This document shows, piece by piece, positions 16,658-24,580 of a stretch of DNA of 64,000 nt. Each line of letters opens with the position of its first letter. Positions within the stretch are counted from its first letter, which is position 1. A program made the translations under genes and the position numbers. Source of the DNA: Micromonospora sp. WMMD1082 (GTDB lineage Bacteria > Actinomycetota > Actinomycetes > Mycobacteriales > Micromonosporaceae); the NCBI RefSeq assembly GCF_029626175.1, contig NZ_JARUBM010000002.1, forward strand, positions 3,489,001-3,553,000. Direction: 5' to 3'. The notes beneath the pieces are model-generated. The model had not been told where the DNA came from. It saw nothing but the letters and a program-made list of their open reading frames with translations, and searched no databases.

Positions 16658-16695
16658 TTCTCAAAAGAGATGTCCCATTCTCAGAAGAGATGTCC
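16658..16695 (+). repeat. 20-base-period direct repeat pair
   Basis: TTCTCAAAAGAGATGTCC (16658-16675) and TTCTCAGAAGAGATGTCC (16678-16695) differ at one base. The palindrome GTCCCATGGGAC (16703-16714) follows just downstream. The pair sits after the wall-hydrolase stop and is AT-richer than its surroundings. It could be a protein-binding site or the end of a lost insertion sequence. Confidence 0.65.
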
Positions 16696-16840
16696 ACGAT
16701 CTGTCCCATGGGACAATTTCCTGAAAACCGCTTCGGCGTGTCGCCGAGTTGACCGACTACGCGCTCACCACAGCTCTACGGCTGCGGACCTTCCTGAGCT
16801 TTACTGGCCACGTCGACTGGTGAACCCCACGGGGACAGCG

Positions 16841-17541
16841 TCAACCCGATCGAGGTATATCAACAGGAGTGACGTCCCAATAGCTACACTTCCGGCGCCT
16901 GAACGCAGACAACGGAAGAGGCTTCATGTCGCTCCGGTCGAGCCAGCTGACTTGCGCCTCTCCGGGTAGTCTGATCGGTTTGCAGCCGGGTCGGTTCCGT
17001 CGTCGCCCTTGCTTGTCCGTGGTGATCTTGGCTGCATAGAACACGTCACCGTTGATTGCTTCTACCAGACAGAAGCGTTCCTTACCCCCCTCACCTCCGT
17101 CGAACGGAAAATAGGCATACCAGATTTCGTTGATGGCTGGACGCGCATCGCCGCCGGGCACGGTCGTGTCGACCGGACCACCTGCGTCACCTGGGCGAGT
17201 CGCCGGACCGCTCGCCTTTCGCCGCCTAACAATGATCCTCTGGGCGAGCTCTGCTGGTACTCGTAGGCATCAGGGTGACCGCGTCGAGCTGCCTCCGCCA
17301 ACCAAGTAAGGGCTTCGGGCTCCCTACCGGCCCGGACCAGCGCATCACCCCTCGCGAACGCCTCATCAGCGCCGCCGGATGCCATCCGTCGTGTCGCCGA
17401 GGCCGCGCTAGCCGGGCCAGAGGCCGCCGTAGTGACATTTGGATCTGATGGCCTCCTTCGCACCCTGATTGCCTGGTACGCCAGCAGGCCGCCAACAGCA
17501 CCCCCCACCAGGGCGGCAACAACAACCCAACTCGCGTCCAC
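16841..17541 (-). pseudogene. membrane-anchored PemK/MazF-like protein, frameshifted
   Basis: From an ATG at 17541 the frame gives one membrane span (WVVVAALVGGAVGGLLAYQA) and a helical segment (GDALVRAGREPEALTWLAEA). A shift near 17200-17250 leads into a linker (GPATRPGDAGGPVDTTVPGG) and a PemK/MazF-like barrel: EIWYAYFPFDGGEGGKERF, AAKITTDKQGRRR, SWLDRSDMKPLPLSAFRRR. PemK/MazF toxins are mRNA endonucleases; actinomycetes have versions with an N-terminal anchor. The barrel alone could start at a GTG at 17161. No antitoxin gene is seen beside it. The C-terminus is short for the family. Confidence 0.55.
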
Positions 17542-17690
17542 GATCGCCCTCCGTACCGCCGCCTACCAGCCGTATGGTAGTTCGCTTGGCCAGGTAGCGG
17601 GCCGCCTCGTGCTCCACCAGCATGGCGAGCTGGTGCAACCCTGGTGCCACGCACCAACTCCGCCGCCTCTGTCGGCTCCGCCTGAAAACT

Positions 17691-19355
17691 GGCTCTGGCA
17701 CACATTCTGTGATTGATCTTGTTGATGGCTCACGGGGTGATCAGGACGCGTTTGCGGAGGAGGTCGAGGTTCGCGCGGCCATACATCTGTCGCTTGATCG
17801 TCTTGATGCGGTTGACCTGGCCCTCGATCGGGCCTGAGCTCCAGGGCTGGGTGAGGCCGGCGACGACGGCGTCACGGTCGCTGGCCAGGCCGGCGGCGAA
17901 GCCGCGGATCTCGGGGTATCCGGCATGGCGGGCGCGGTTGATCCAGGCGTCGAGGTGTTGCCCGGTGCCCCGGTGGCGGACCAGCGCGGCGAACCCGCGG
18001 GCGAGGCCGGCGACGGTGTCGAGGTCCGGGCAGCGGCGGCGGGCGTCGGCGAGATCAGCGCGATCGTCGTCGGTGAGTTTGTGGCCGGGTCGCATGATCC
18101 AGGCGGTGATCCGCCGGGCCGACGGCACCCGTACTGCGGTCGAAGGGGTAGGGCGGGTGCGGTTGATGGCGAGCCAGTCCCGCAGTACCCGCAAGCTGCC
18201 CCGGTAGCCGCGGGCCACGATCTCGGCGTGCAGCACGGCTGTCTGGTGGACGCCGTCGGTGACGCGTTGCCGCAGGTATGGGTGGAACGGGGCGAGGATG
18301 CTGGGTCGGCTGCTGGCGTTCGGGCCGATCAACGCCTCGGCGGTGGTGGCGTGGGCGTACTTGCGGGCGGTTCTGACGTTCATGTCGAGCCGGCGGGCGG
18401 TCGCGCTGATCGACAGTCCTTCGGCTTGCAGGGCGTGCACGGCCGCGTGGCGTTGGCGGGTGTTCGCCGCCCGCCGTCCCGTCCTGACCGGCTCGTCGGC
18501 CGGGGCGACCAGGGCAGATGTCGGTTCGTCGTGGGTGCGTAGGCAGCGGCGGTGTCCACGGATGACTTTTTCGACGGTGTCGCTGAGGTTCTTCAGCAGG
18601 TGCCACCGGTCGGCGACCTGGGTCGCGTCAGGTGCTCCCTTGCGGGCGCCCTCGGCGTAGCTGCCGCCTCGGTCACGGCAGATGATCTGAACACCAGGAT
18701 GCTCGCACAGCCAGGCGGCGAGGGTGTCGGCGGTGCGATCGGGCAGAACGTCGATCGGCCGGCGGGTGTGCATATCGAGCAGCACCGTCGCGTATCGGTG
18801 CCCACGGCGGCGGGCGAAGTCGTCGACGCCCAGCACCGTCGGCGTCACCGGCGACGAATCGGGCATACGGCGGATCATCCGGATCAACGTGGAGCGGGAC
18901 ACCGACACGGCCAACCGATGCGCCAACCGGCTGCCCGGTCGACCTCCCAACGCCGCCGCGACGGCTTGCAGATCACCCGTCGCGAGGACCGTGTGGCGGG
19001 CATGCCTTCGGGTTAACCCTGGCACCTGCTCGACGAACGTCCGCCGTCCGCATTCGGCGTTCACGCAGGCGAATCGGCGGACCGTCAACGCGACCAGCAC
19101 CTCGTGGCCACCCAACCTGACATCACCCAGCCGCCGCACATAGCGACCATGCACCATGGTCGACCAGGCGCCGCAGACCCCGCACGACGCCCGCACCGTC
19201 TGCGTCGCCGCGTCGATCCTGACCGTGATGCCCCGAACCACCACCGCTTCCAACCGCAGGCCCGTCAGGTGTGGCAACAACGCCGGAATGATCTCCACCT
19301 CGGCACCCAACCCGAACTACCGCCGAGCGCGACTCACAAAATGTGTGCCAGAGCC
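17691..19355 (-). mobile_element. ISL3-family insertion sequence
   Basis: A transposase gene is bounded by 22-base inverted repeats (17691-17712 starting GGCTCTGGCACACATT; 19334-19355 its complement) with one mismatch. The repeats extend outward imperfectly: CTGAAAACT on the left against CTGAACTTT on the complement of the right, so the true ends may lie about 9-10 bases further out. I see no clear 8-base target duplication. It separates the two halves of the rightward array. Confidence 0.85.
17730..19310 (-). CDS. ISL3-family transposase
   Basis: A 526-residue transposase, full length for the family. It has an N-terminal zinc-binding region (CGVCGAW near 43 and CVNAECGRRTF), then PTVLGVDDFARRRGHRYATV with a catalytic Asp. 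Next come QIICRDRGGSYAEGARKGAP and DATQVADRWHLLKNL with the next acidic residue, an HTH (GLSISATARRLDMNVRTARK), and the C-terminal GPIEGQVNRIKTIKRQMYGR with the final Glu. The frame is intact, so the element may still be active. Confidence 0.93.
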   Translation of the reverse strand: MGAEVEIIPALLPHLTGLRLEAVVVRGITVRIDAATQTVRASCGVCGAWSTMVHGRYVRRLGDVRLGGHEVLVALTVRRFACVNAECGRRTFVEQVPGLTRRHARHTVLATGDLQAVAAALGGRPGSRLAHRLAVSVSRSTLIRMIRRMPDSSPVTPTVLGVDDFARRRGHRYATVLLDMHTRRPIDVLPDRTADTLAAWLCEHPGVQIICRDRGGSYAEGARKGAPDATQVADRWHLLKNLSDTVEKVIRGHRRCLRTHDEPTSALVAPADEPVRTGRRAANTRQRHAAVHALQAEGLSISATARRLDMNVRTARKYAHATTAEALIGPNASSRPSILAPFHPYLRQRVTDGVHQTAVLHAEIVARGYRGSLRVLRDWLAINRTRPTPSTAVRVPSARRITAWIMRPGHKLTDDDRADLADARRRCPDLDTVAGLARGFAALVRHRGTGQHLDAWINRARHAGYPEIRGFAAGLASDRDAVVAGLTQPWSSGPIEGQVNRIKTIKRQMYGRANLDLLRKRVLITP

Positions 19356-19498
19356 AAAGTTCAGCCGGCGTTGACAGCCTCACCGCGCCGCCCGAGCGAG
19401 CAGCAGACGCACACCGCAGCAGCCGGCAGCCTCAATCACGTCTTGGACCCCACAGATGCGTGGTCTTGCTCATAGCCCTGCCGCGGGGAGCCGCGGTG

Positions 19499-19672
19499 CT
19501 AGCCCTGAGCGAGCCCTCTGTTCCCTGCGCCGATTTCGTTGGTGAGCCCGGGAATGTCGGCAAGGGCCAGTGGTGTGTAGACCAGCCCAAGCTGCTGGGC
19601 GGATGCGGTGGCCATCTCCTGGACGGCCGCCGCGTGCCGCTGCCGAACCTCGGGCAGGTCGTTGTGCCCCAC
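19499..19672 (-). CDS. 57-residue hypothetical protein
   Basis: A short leftward frame starting at GTG 19672, 7 bases after GAAGGAG. It reads VGHNDLPEVRQRHAAAVQEM, then ATASAQQLGLVYTPLALADI and ends GNRGLAQG. The ribosome site and a balanced, helical, non-repetitive composition support it as real. It is transcribed against the array and lies just outside the ISL3 element. Family unknown. Confidence 0.5.
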   Translation of the reverse strand: MGHNDLPEVRQRHAAAVQEMATASAQQLGLVYTPLALADIPGLTNEIGAGNRGLAQG

Positions 19673-20045
19673 GCTGTCACTCCTTCACCCGCCACCGTGC
19701 CTGACCCGCCACACCCAACGGCACCCTCATCGATCATCGATGTCGGAGGGCTGCATCGTCCCACGCTCTCGCGCCGCCGGCGACACACACCGCGTGCGCC
19801 GAGACGGGTTGCTGGCCGTCATGCCGACGAGGTGCCGCTCGGCGCCCAGGTCCGGACAGCGGTAGCCCGCACGACAGCCCGCCGCGTCCGGCCCGCGTCA
19901 GCCGACGTGCTGCCGCGCCCCGACCCCTTCTGACAGCAACGCATCCAGCCAATTCGGCCACCACCGCATTGCCGGCCGGCTCCTGCTCCCTCGACGAGGA
20001 GTTCGGGCCGGCCGTTCACGTCGGTCCAGAAAAGGAGAGATCGCG
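19673..20045. other. intergenic, nested hairpin near 19971-20013
   Basis: No gene is recognised. CCGGCCGGCTCCT and AGGAG...GGCCGGCC form a nested hairpin between about 19971 and 20013, ending 33 bases before the next ATG, with AAAGGAGAG as ribosome site. This fits the series of stems before gene starts in this array. Confidence 0.45.
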
Positions 20046-20516
20046 ATGTCCAAACGCCGAGTCCGGCCCGCACAACAGCAACCGGAATGCCAGCCGCGTG
20101 GCGACCTGCGCCCACTGCCCGAGCAGCGGTACGTCTGCCGCTGCGGCGAGGAGCTACGGCTGGTCCGAGCGGGCCCCCGGATCAACGACTGGGCCCACGT
20201 GACCCTGTCCGGGCAGCGGTACCGCGACGACCGGCCCGCGTTGCTGCGTGAGGATCCCGCCCGGTGGTGGGCGCAACTGCGCCAGCGCATGGCCGCCGGT
20301 GACATGCGCGCCGCCCAGCTCTACAGCACGCTCACGGCCGCCGAGATCCTCGGCGGCAGCCCGGGACGGCACTACCACCACCCGGAAAAGACGCTGACAC
20401 CTCCGCTTGAGCAGCCGCCACCATTCTGCTGCGAACAGCCGATGTGGGCCAGCCCGGACGGGTGGGCCTGCCGCGTCACCCGCCGCGTCTTCCCCTACAC
20501 GCCCACCACCGGCTGA
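20046..20516 (+). CDS. hypothetical zinc-ribbon-like protein, 156 aa
   Basis: ATG after AAAGGAGAG. It has a basic start (MSKRRVRPAQQQ), a cysteine pair (YVCRCGEELR), a tryptophan-rich middle (DPARWWAQLRQRMAAGDMRA) and further cysteines near the end (FCCEQPMWASPDGWACRV). The four-cysteine pattern suggests a zinc ribbon split by a helical insert. No family is recognised. Confidence 0.65.
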   Translation: MSKRRVRPAQQQPECQPRGDLRPLPEQRYVCRCGEELRLVRAGPRINDWAHVTLSGQRYRDDRPALLREDPARWWAQLRQRMAAGDMRAAQLYSTLTAAEILGGSPGRHYHHPEKTLTPPLEQPPPFCCEQPMWASPDGWACRVTRRVFPYTPTTG

Positions 20517-20623
20517 CCCGCCGCGACGCCCACCCGCGCCGTTCCCGCGCGGATCGCCGCGCGCCGCAACCCCGTGTCCGCCAATTCGGCCCGGTCTCTC
20601 CGGGCCCGGCACATCCGAACCCG

Positions 20624-20670
20624 GGACCTGCTCGGCTGCCTGCCGCCTCGCGGGTCGACCCCGCAGGTCC
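20624..20670 (+). promoter_or_regulatory. stem-loop before gene at 20715
   Basis: GGACCTGC (20624-20631) pairs with GCAGGTCC (20663-20670) over 8 bp, enclosing GCGGG/CCCGC. It ends 45 bases before the GTG. Confidence 0.45.
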
Positions 20671-20714
20671 GGCAGGTCGACGGGATCCTGAGTCCAGATC
20701 ACAGGAGGAATCCC

Positions 20715-21428
20715 GTGCCCCACACCCCAGCGTTGACCTTCGCCCCTGCCGCGGCGCGGGCCTGGTTGCACCAGCCCGCCGGCGACGGTCTGACCCGCGC
20801 GCAAGCACTCGGCGTGGACGACGAGATGTTCCGCCGGGGCCGGGAGGGCTTCCTGGCGACCGTGAGCGATGTCCTGGCCGCACGCCCGGACGGACTGCAT
20901 CGCCGCCAGGACGTCACCGACATCCTGCTCTGGCTCATCCCCGACGGCGAGGTCCTGGACCAGGGAGCGATCATCACCGTTGACCTGGCCACCGGTGTCC
21001 GGTTGGCCAGCCTGCACCAGGACGTCAAGGACTTCGCCGACCGCGACCAGCACGGCATCGACGCCGTGCTCTCCGCGTTGACCCACATCACCCACCAGGT
21101 ACAGTACCTGGTGGACATCTACGCCCGCTCCGAAACTCGGCAATCCGCGCACGCGGCGGATGCCACGACCGCCGGTACGCCGACGCCACCACCGCAGGCG
21201 CCCGTGTTCAGCGAGCGGCAGGTGTCCGAGGCCCTGATCGCGGCGGCCGACGACATCTTCGCCGCCGTCAAGGCCGGCCCGGAGGGCTTGCGCGACGGCA
21301 TCAACCTGACCGTTAACGCCACCATGTCGTACCTGACCGGCCAGGCCGCGGACCTTCACGACGTCGTCGCGGCCATGTACAGCGAGGACTACCCGACCGT
21401 GTTGGGTTGGGTCGAGGCGGCAGCATGA
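20715..21428 (+). CDS. hypothetical helical protein, 237 aa
   Basis: GTG start after AGGAGGAA. The first half is alpha/beta (FLATVSDVLAARPDGLHRRQ, ILLWLIPDGEVLDQGAIITV), followed by a long amphipathic helix (ALTHITHQVQYLVDIYARSE), a Pro/Thr-rich linker and a second helical half (VSEALIAAADDIFAAVKAGP). No domain is recognised. The stop overlaps the next short ORF by ATGA. Confidence 0.7.
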   Translation: MPHTPALTFAPAAARAWLHQPAGDGLTRAQALGVDDEMFRRGREGFLATVSDVLAARPDGLHRRQDVTDILLWLIPDGEVLDQGAIITVDLATGVRLASLHQDVKDFADRDQHGIDAVLSALTHITHQVQYLVDIYARSETRQSAHAADATTAGTPTPPPQAPVFSERQVSEALIAAADDIFAAVKAGPEGLRDGINLTVNATMSYLTGQAADLHDVVAAMYSEDYPTVLGWVEAAA

Positions 21429-21508
21429 TGCCCCGGGCGAGCGATCCGGGCGACCAGCATCGCCGGGTAGTGACACCTGACGAGAGCGCCGCGCGGAGAG
21501 GCGCCTGA
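21425..21508 (+). CDS. 27-codon coupling ORF
   Basis: Starts in an ATGA overlap with the upstream stop and ends in a TGATG overlap with the next start (21506-21510). It reads MMPRASDPGDQHRRVVTPDE and ends SAARRGA. The doubly overlapping layout suggests that ribosomes run through three frames in turn. Confidence 0.45.
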   Translation: MMPRASDPGDQHRRVVTPDESAARRGA

Positions 21509-21783
21509 TGGCCCGCCGCCCGGCCCGCCACGTCGTCGAGGTCGACGACGCCTTGGTGATCGCCACCGGCCACCGCGCCGACTGGTGGGCGTGGCTGCTC
21601 ATCGCCCACCACGGCACCGGCCGGATCCGCGAGGTAGCGGCGAGCATCGGCGGCGCCATCTGCCACGTCACCTGGGACAGCCGCGAACACGCCACCCAGC
21701 TGACCGAATCCATGGTCACCCAACACGGCCTTCCCCGAGCAGCGGTCAAGGCCAAGGCAGTGCCACACCGTCACGACCGTTGA
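21508..21783 (+). CDS. hypothetical protein, 91 aa
   Basis: Begins at the ATG that overlaps the 27-codon ORF. It reads MARRPARHVVEVDDALVIAT, then DWWAWLLIAHHGTGRIREVA, compact alpha/beta and soluble, ending in a basic tail. Function unknown. Likely translated only through coupling, since no separate ribosome site lies close to its start. Confidence 0.6.
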   Translation: MARRPARHVVEVDDALVIATGHRADWWAWLLIAHHGTGRIREVAASIGGAICHVTWDSREHATQLTESMVTQHGLPRAAVKAKAVPHRHDR

Positions 21784-21929
21784 CAACGGCCACGAACCGA
21801 CGCGGCGGGGGCTGACCCCCACTACCGCAGACACCACCTGAACCCCTTCACGGGCGCTGGCACCGCTGGCGGCCCGTGCGGGGGCGCGCAGCCGACGCCA
21901 CGCCCATCCACCGAGGATGGAGAACACCA

Positions 21930-22403
21930 GTGGTCACCGCAGCACAGCAGCCCCAACCCACGGCCGCCGCACCACCCACACCTGCGCGGCATGCCGACAC
22001 CGACGCGATGGCGACGCTGGTCGCCTCGGTCACCGCAGAGGTCGCGGGGGTCTTCGACATGATGGACTGGGCCGAGAACGAAATCGCGAAAGCCACACAC
22101 CGGCATCCCGACCAGGCCGACGCCATCTGCCACGCGTTCAGCCTTATCCGTCCCGGTCATTTCGGGCTGGAGATGCCCAGCGAGTTCGTGTACCGGTCAC
22201 ACGCCGCCGAACTCCTACAACGCGTCGCCGCCGGCGCCGACACGACAGCGGCGACGGCGGCGGAGTTGTGCCTGGTCTGCGCGGAGACGAGCCAACTCGC
22301 ACCCATGCACGGCACTGCGGCCGGGCTGTACTTCCGCCTGTGGCGTACCGCGTTCCCCGACCATCCGCACACCGCAGAGCTGACCGATCAACAGGTGCAC
22401 TAA
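21930..22403 (+). CDS. hypothetical helical protein, 157 aa
   Basis: GTG start after GGATGGAG. After a Pro/Ala-rich N-terminus the protein is helical (MATLVASVTAEVAGVFDMMD; WAENEIAKATHRHPDQADAI) with a centre MPSEFVYRSHAAELLQRVAA. Similar small helical proteins are common on actinomycete elements, but I cannot name a family. A CACGGGC/GCCCGTG stem ends 52 bases upstream. Confidence 0.65.
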   Translation: MVTAAQQPQPTAAAPPTPARHADTDAMATLVASVTAEVAGVFDMMDWAENEIAKATHRHPDQADAICHAFSLIRPGHFGLEMPSEFVYRSHAAELLQRVAAGADTTAATAAELCLVCAETSQLAPMHGTAAGLYFRLWRTAFPDHPHTAELTDQQVH

Positions 22404-22424
22404 GAGAAGCTGCACGGGTCCCGC

Positions 22425-22658
22425 ATGGATGAACTCGAACAGGTCGTGCGCCGCACGTTCACGGACCCGCACCGGCGACTGATCGACATCGACTGCTCCG
22501 GCAGACACCACGGCGAGCTTGTCACCTGCCGGTTCGCCGCGGCACCGGCCGAGGCTGACCGACGCCCCGGCAGACGATCCCGCCGCACCACAAAACCGTC
22601 TGCGGCGGCCAGCCCGCTGGCACCACCGGACACCGTCGTGCCGGACACCGCGGCGTAG
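22425..22658 (+). CDS. small basic protein, 77 aa
   Basis: Starts MDELEQVVRRTFTDPHRRLI 21 bases after the previous stop, with GAGAAG nearby as a weak ribosome site. A structured first half (DIDCSGRHHGELVTCRFAAA) is followed by a basic, disordered tail. It may be coupled to the upstream gene. Function unknown. Confidence 0.5.
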   Translation: MDELEQVVRRTFTDPHRRLIDIDCSGRHHGELVTCRFAAAPAEADRRPGRRSRRTTKPSAAASPLAPPDTVVPDTAA

Positions 22659-22769
22659 CCACCCTGCCTGACCCGGTCGGCGTGAGCCGACCACCCCTAA
22701 ACCCGTCCCTCACCGGCCCGAGGGCCATCCGTGGCCCCGGACCGCAGTCCCACCTCGTGCCTACGGGCC

Positions 22770-22791
22770 GGCTGGGACCGCGGTCCCAGCC
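22770..22791 (+). promoter_or_regulatory. 22-base perfect palindrome before ardC-like gene
   Basis: GGCTGGGACCG is followed without a spacer by its exact complement, ending 38 bases before the ATG at 22829. With no loop it suits a dimeric DNA-binding protein at least as well as an RNA hairpin. A GGTCGGC-GTGA-GCCGACC stem lies about 90 bases further upstream. Confidence 0.7.
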
Positions 22792-22828
22792 TGTCCGCCG
22801 CCACGTGGCGGAGACAGGGAGGGCCACC

Positions 22829-23929
22829 ATGGCCATGACCGCCGAGGAACGCGAGGCGTTCCTCGAACGGACCAAAGCCGAGTTCGACGCCCGGCTGGCG
22901 CGCATCGCCGCCGACCCCAGCGAGTGGGTCACCTTCATCGAGGAAGCGGCCATCTTCGGCGCCCACTACAGCCTGCACAACCAGTTCCTGCTCATGCTCC
23001 AAGCCGCCGAGCGGAACATGACACCGCGCTACTTCCTGCCCTACGGCAACAAGCAGGGCACCTCCGGCTGGAAGGCCGTCAACCGGCACGTCCGCCAGGG
23101 CGAAACCGCATTCCTCATCTGGGCACCGGTGAAACGCCGCCCCACCGAGGAGCAGGCCCGCGAGTGGGAAGCCGCCGGCCGCACCGTCCGCCGCGACCCG
23201 GACGGCCGCCCCGCGATCCAGGTCGTCGGATTCCGACCCACGACCACCTTCGACATCAGCCAGACCGACGGCGAACCCTTCGAGGTGCCCACCGTGCAGC
23301 GCCGCCGCCAGATCAAAGTCGCCGGCGGGCGGACCGCGCAGCTGCTCACCGGCGATGACCCCACCGGCGCCTACGACGACGTCGTCGGGCTGATCACGCA
23401 GGCCGGGTACGACTTCGCGCTCGTGTCCCCGGGCAGCCCGCACCTGGGCAGCGCGAACGGCGTCACCGTCAAGGAACCCGGCACCCAGGCGGTCCGGGTA
23501 CGCGACGACGTCAGCGGCGCCCAGCGCGTCAAGACCAGCCTGCACGAGCTGGCGCACATCCGGTGCGGACACCTCGACAACCTTGAACCGCAGGAACTGC
23601 TGCACCGCGGCCGACGCGAGACCGAAGCCGAAAGCGTCGCCCACCTGGTGTGCCGGGCGCTCGGCCTGGACACCCAGGCGTACTCCGACGCCTACGTCCT
23701 CGGCTGGGCCGACGGGGACCTCACGCTCATCGCACAGTGCGCCGAGATCGTGCTGCGGATCGCCAAGCAGATCCTTACCGACCTCGCCGGCACCCCAGAC
23801 GCAGCGGAGGCGACGCAGCCGGTACCGGGCGCGCACGCCAGCGCCGCCGCCGGGCCGGCGCGCGGTGCTCGCCGCCGCCGGAGCAGAGGCGCCAAGAAGG
23901 CCCGTCCCGCACCCCGCCGCGCCGCCTGA
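22829..23929 (+). CDS. ArdC-like antirestriction protein
   Basis: A 366-residue protein after AGGGAGG. The N-terminal part fits the ArdC single-strand-DNA-binding domain (FGAHYSLHNQFLLMLQAAER, GWKAVNRHVRQGETAFLIWA). A zincin-like metallopeptidase part follows, with the motif HELAH at about 239-243 in KTSLHELAHIRCGHL and a downstream acidic residue in ETEAESVAHLVCRALG. ArdC proteins protect incoming conjugative DNA from host restriction. The C-terminal 50 residues are Ala/Arg-rich and probably disordered. Confidence 0.88.
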   Translation: MAMTAEEREAFLERTKAEFDARLARIAADPSEWVTFIEEAAIFGAHYSLHNQFLLMLQAAERNMTPRYFLPYGNKQGTSGWKAVNRHVRQGETAFLIWAPVKRRPTEEQAREWEAAGRTVRRDPDGRPAIQVVGFRPTTTFDISQTDGEPFEVPTVQRRRQIKVAGGRTAQLLTGDDPTGAYDDVVGLITQAGYDFALVSPGSPHLGSANGVTVKEPGTQAVRVRDDVSGAQRVKTSLHELAHIRCGHLDNLEPQELLHRGRRETEAESVAHLVCRALGLDTQAYSDAYVLGWADGDLTLIAQCAEIVLRIAKQILTDLAGTPDAAEATQPVPGAHASAAAGPARGARRRRSRGAKKARPAPRRAA

Positions 23930-23958
23930 CCAGCCGCCATCAACACCGACCGGACCTG

Positions 23959-23982
23959 CCCCGGGCGCACCCGCGCCCGGGG
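23959..23982 (+). promoter_or_regulatory. perfect stem-loop before gene at 24012
   Basis: CCCCGGGCGC and GCGCCCGGGG pair over 10 bp with loop ACCC, ending 30 bases before the ATG, with AAAGGGAA between as ribosome site. Confidence 0.75.
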
Positions 23983-24011
23983 CCCCACCTGTCGTAAAGG
24001 GAACCAACACC

Positions 24012-24176
24012 ATGTGGAAAGTCCTCATCAGCCGGACCCCGGACGACCACGGCGAGCCCGCCGTGTTCTGGGTCGACGCCACCAACGCGGCCCAGGCCGA
24101 GCAGGTCGCCCGCACCCAAGCCGACGCCATCACCGCCGCGTCCGGCCTGCCCCTCGCACCGGCCCGGTCACCGTGA
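24012..24176 (+). CDS. 54-residue hypothetical protein
   Basis: Reads MWKVLISRTPDDHGEPAVFW and VDATNAAQAEQVARTQADAI: a beta hairpin then a helix. A small folded protein of this size follows ArdC-like genes plausibly. Its stop overlaps the GTG of the next gene (GTGA). Function unknown. Confidence 0.6.
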   Translation: MWKVLISRTPDDHGEPAVFWVDATNAAQAEQVARTQADAITAASGLPLAPARSP

Positions 24177-24580
24177 CCCGCCCTGACGCCCCCGCCGACC
24201 TCTGGCCCCGACCCCGCATCATCGACGGGCTGCGGGTACACACCTTCCCCGACAGCGGCACCGCCTACGACCACACCCAGTTCCGGCCCGACAACCACGA
24301 CGGCGACGTGCTGTGGATCCCCAACGAACAGGTCGCCGGTACGGTTTGGAGTGCAGAAGCCCGAGGGTTCGGGAGCGGTAGTGGCGTGGATACACGCCAC
24401 TACCTCGCGGCCCTGGTCTGCGATGCTCACTCGGGTTCGTCGTATGGATGGAGGCGTCGTGGTCCGAGTGTGATGAACAGCAGGATCGCGAGGAGCGCGA
24501 GGAGCGCGCTAGCCGTGAAGTTGGTCGGGCTGGGGTGCGCGAGGATCAGATCCCACCAGGTGTCGCCGCGTCCGATGTAG
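24173..24580 (+). CDS. last gene of the array, probably 3'-replaced
   Basis: Starts at a GTG overlapping the upstream stop. The first 55 residues look genuine (IDGLRVHTFPDSGTAYDHTQ, GDVLWIPNEQVAGTVW). Beyond about 24345 composition changes abruptly to Arg/Ser/Gly and the frame runs through a hairpin and into the antisense of the ABC operon. I infer that the native 3' end has been lost and the element array ends near 24.35 kb. Confidence 0.5.
   Translation: MTRPDAPADLWPRPRIIDGLRVHTFPDSGTAYDHTQFRPDNHDGDVLWIPNEQVAGTVWSAEARGFGSGSGVDTRHYLAALVCDAHSGSSYGWRRRGPSVMNSRIARSARSALAVKLVGLGCARIRSHQVSPRPM
24378..24403. terminator. 11-bp stem-loop at end of ABC operon
   Basis: GTAGTGGCGTG and CACGCCACTAC pair perfectly with loop GATA. 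It lies 24-49 bases beyond the leftward stop at 24427 and could end that transcript. A T-run is lacking, as is common in high-GC actinomycetes. Confidence 0.55.

Noticed and set aside
19343..19933. 196-codon rightward frame after the ISL3 element
   Set aside because: Begins inside the IS terminal repeat, low-complexity, and opposed by a better-supported short leftward frame.
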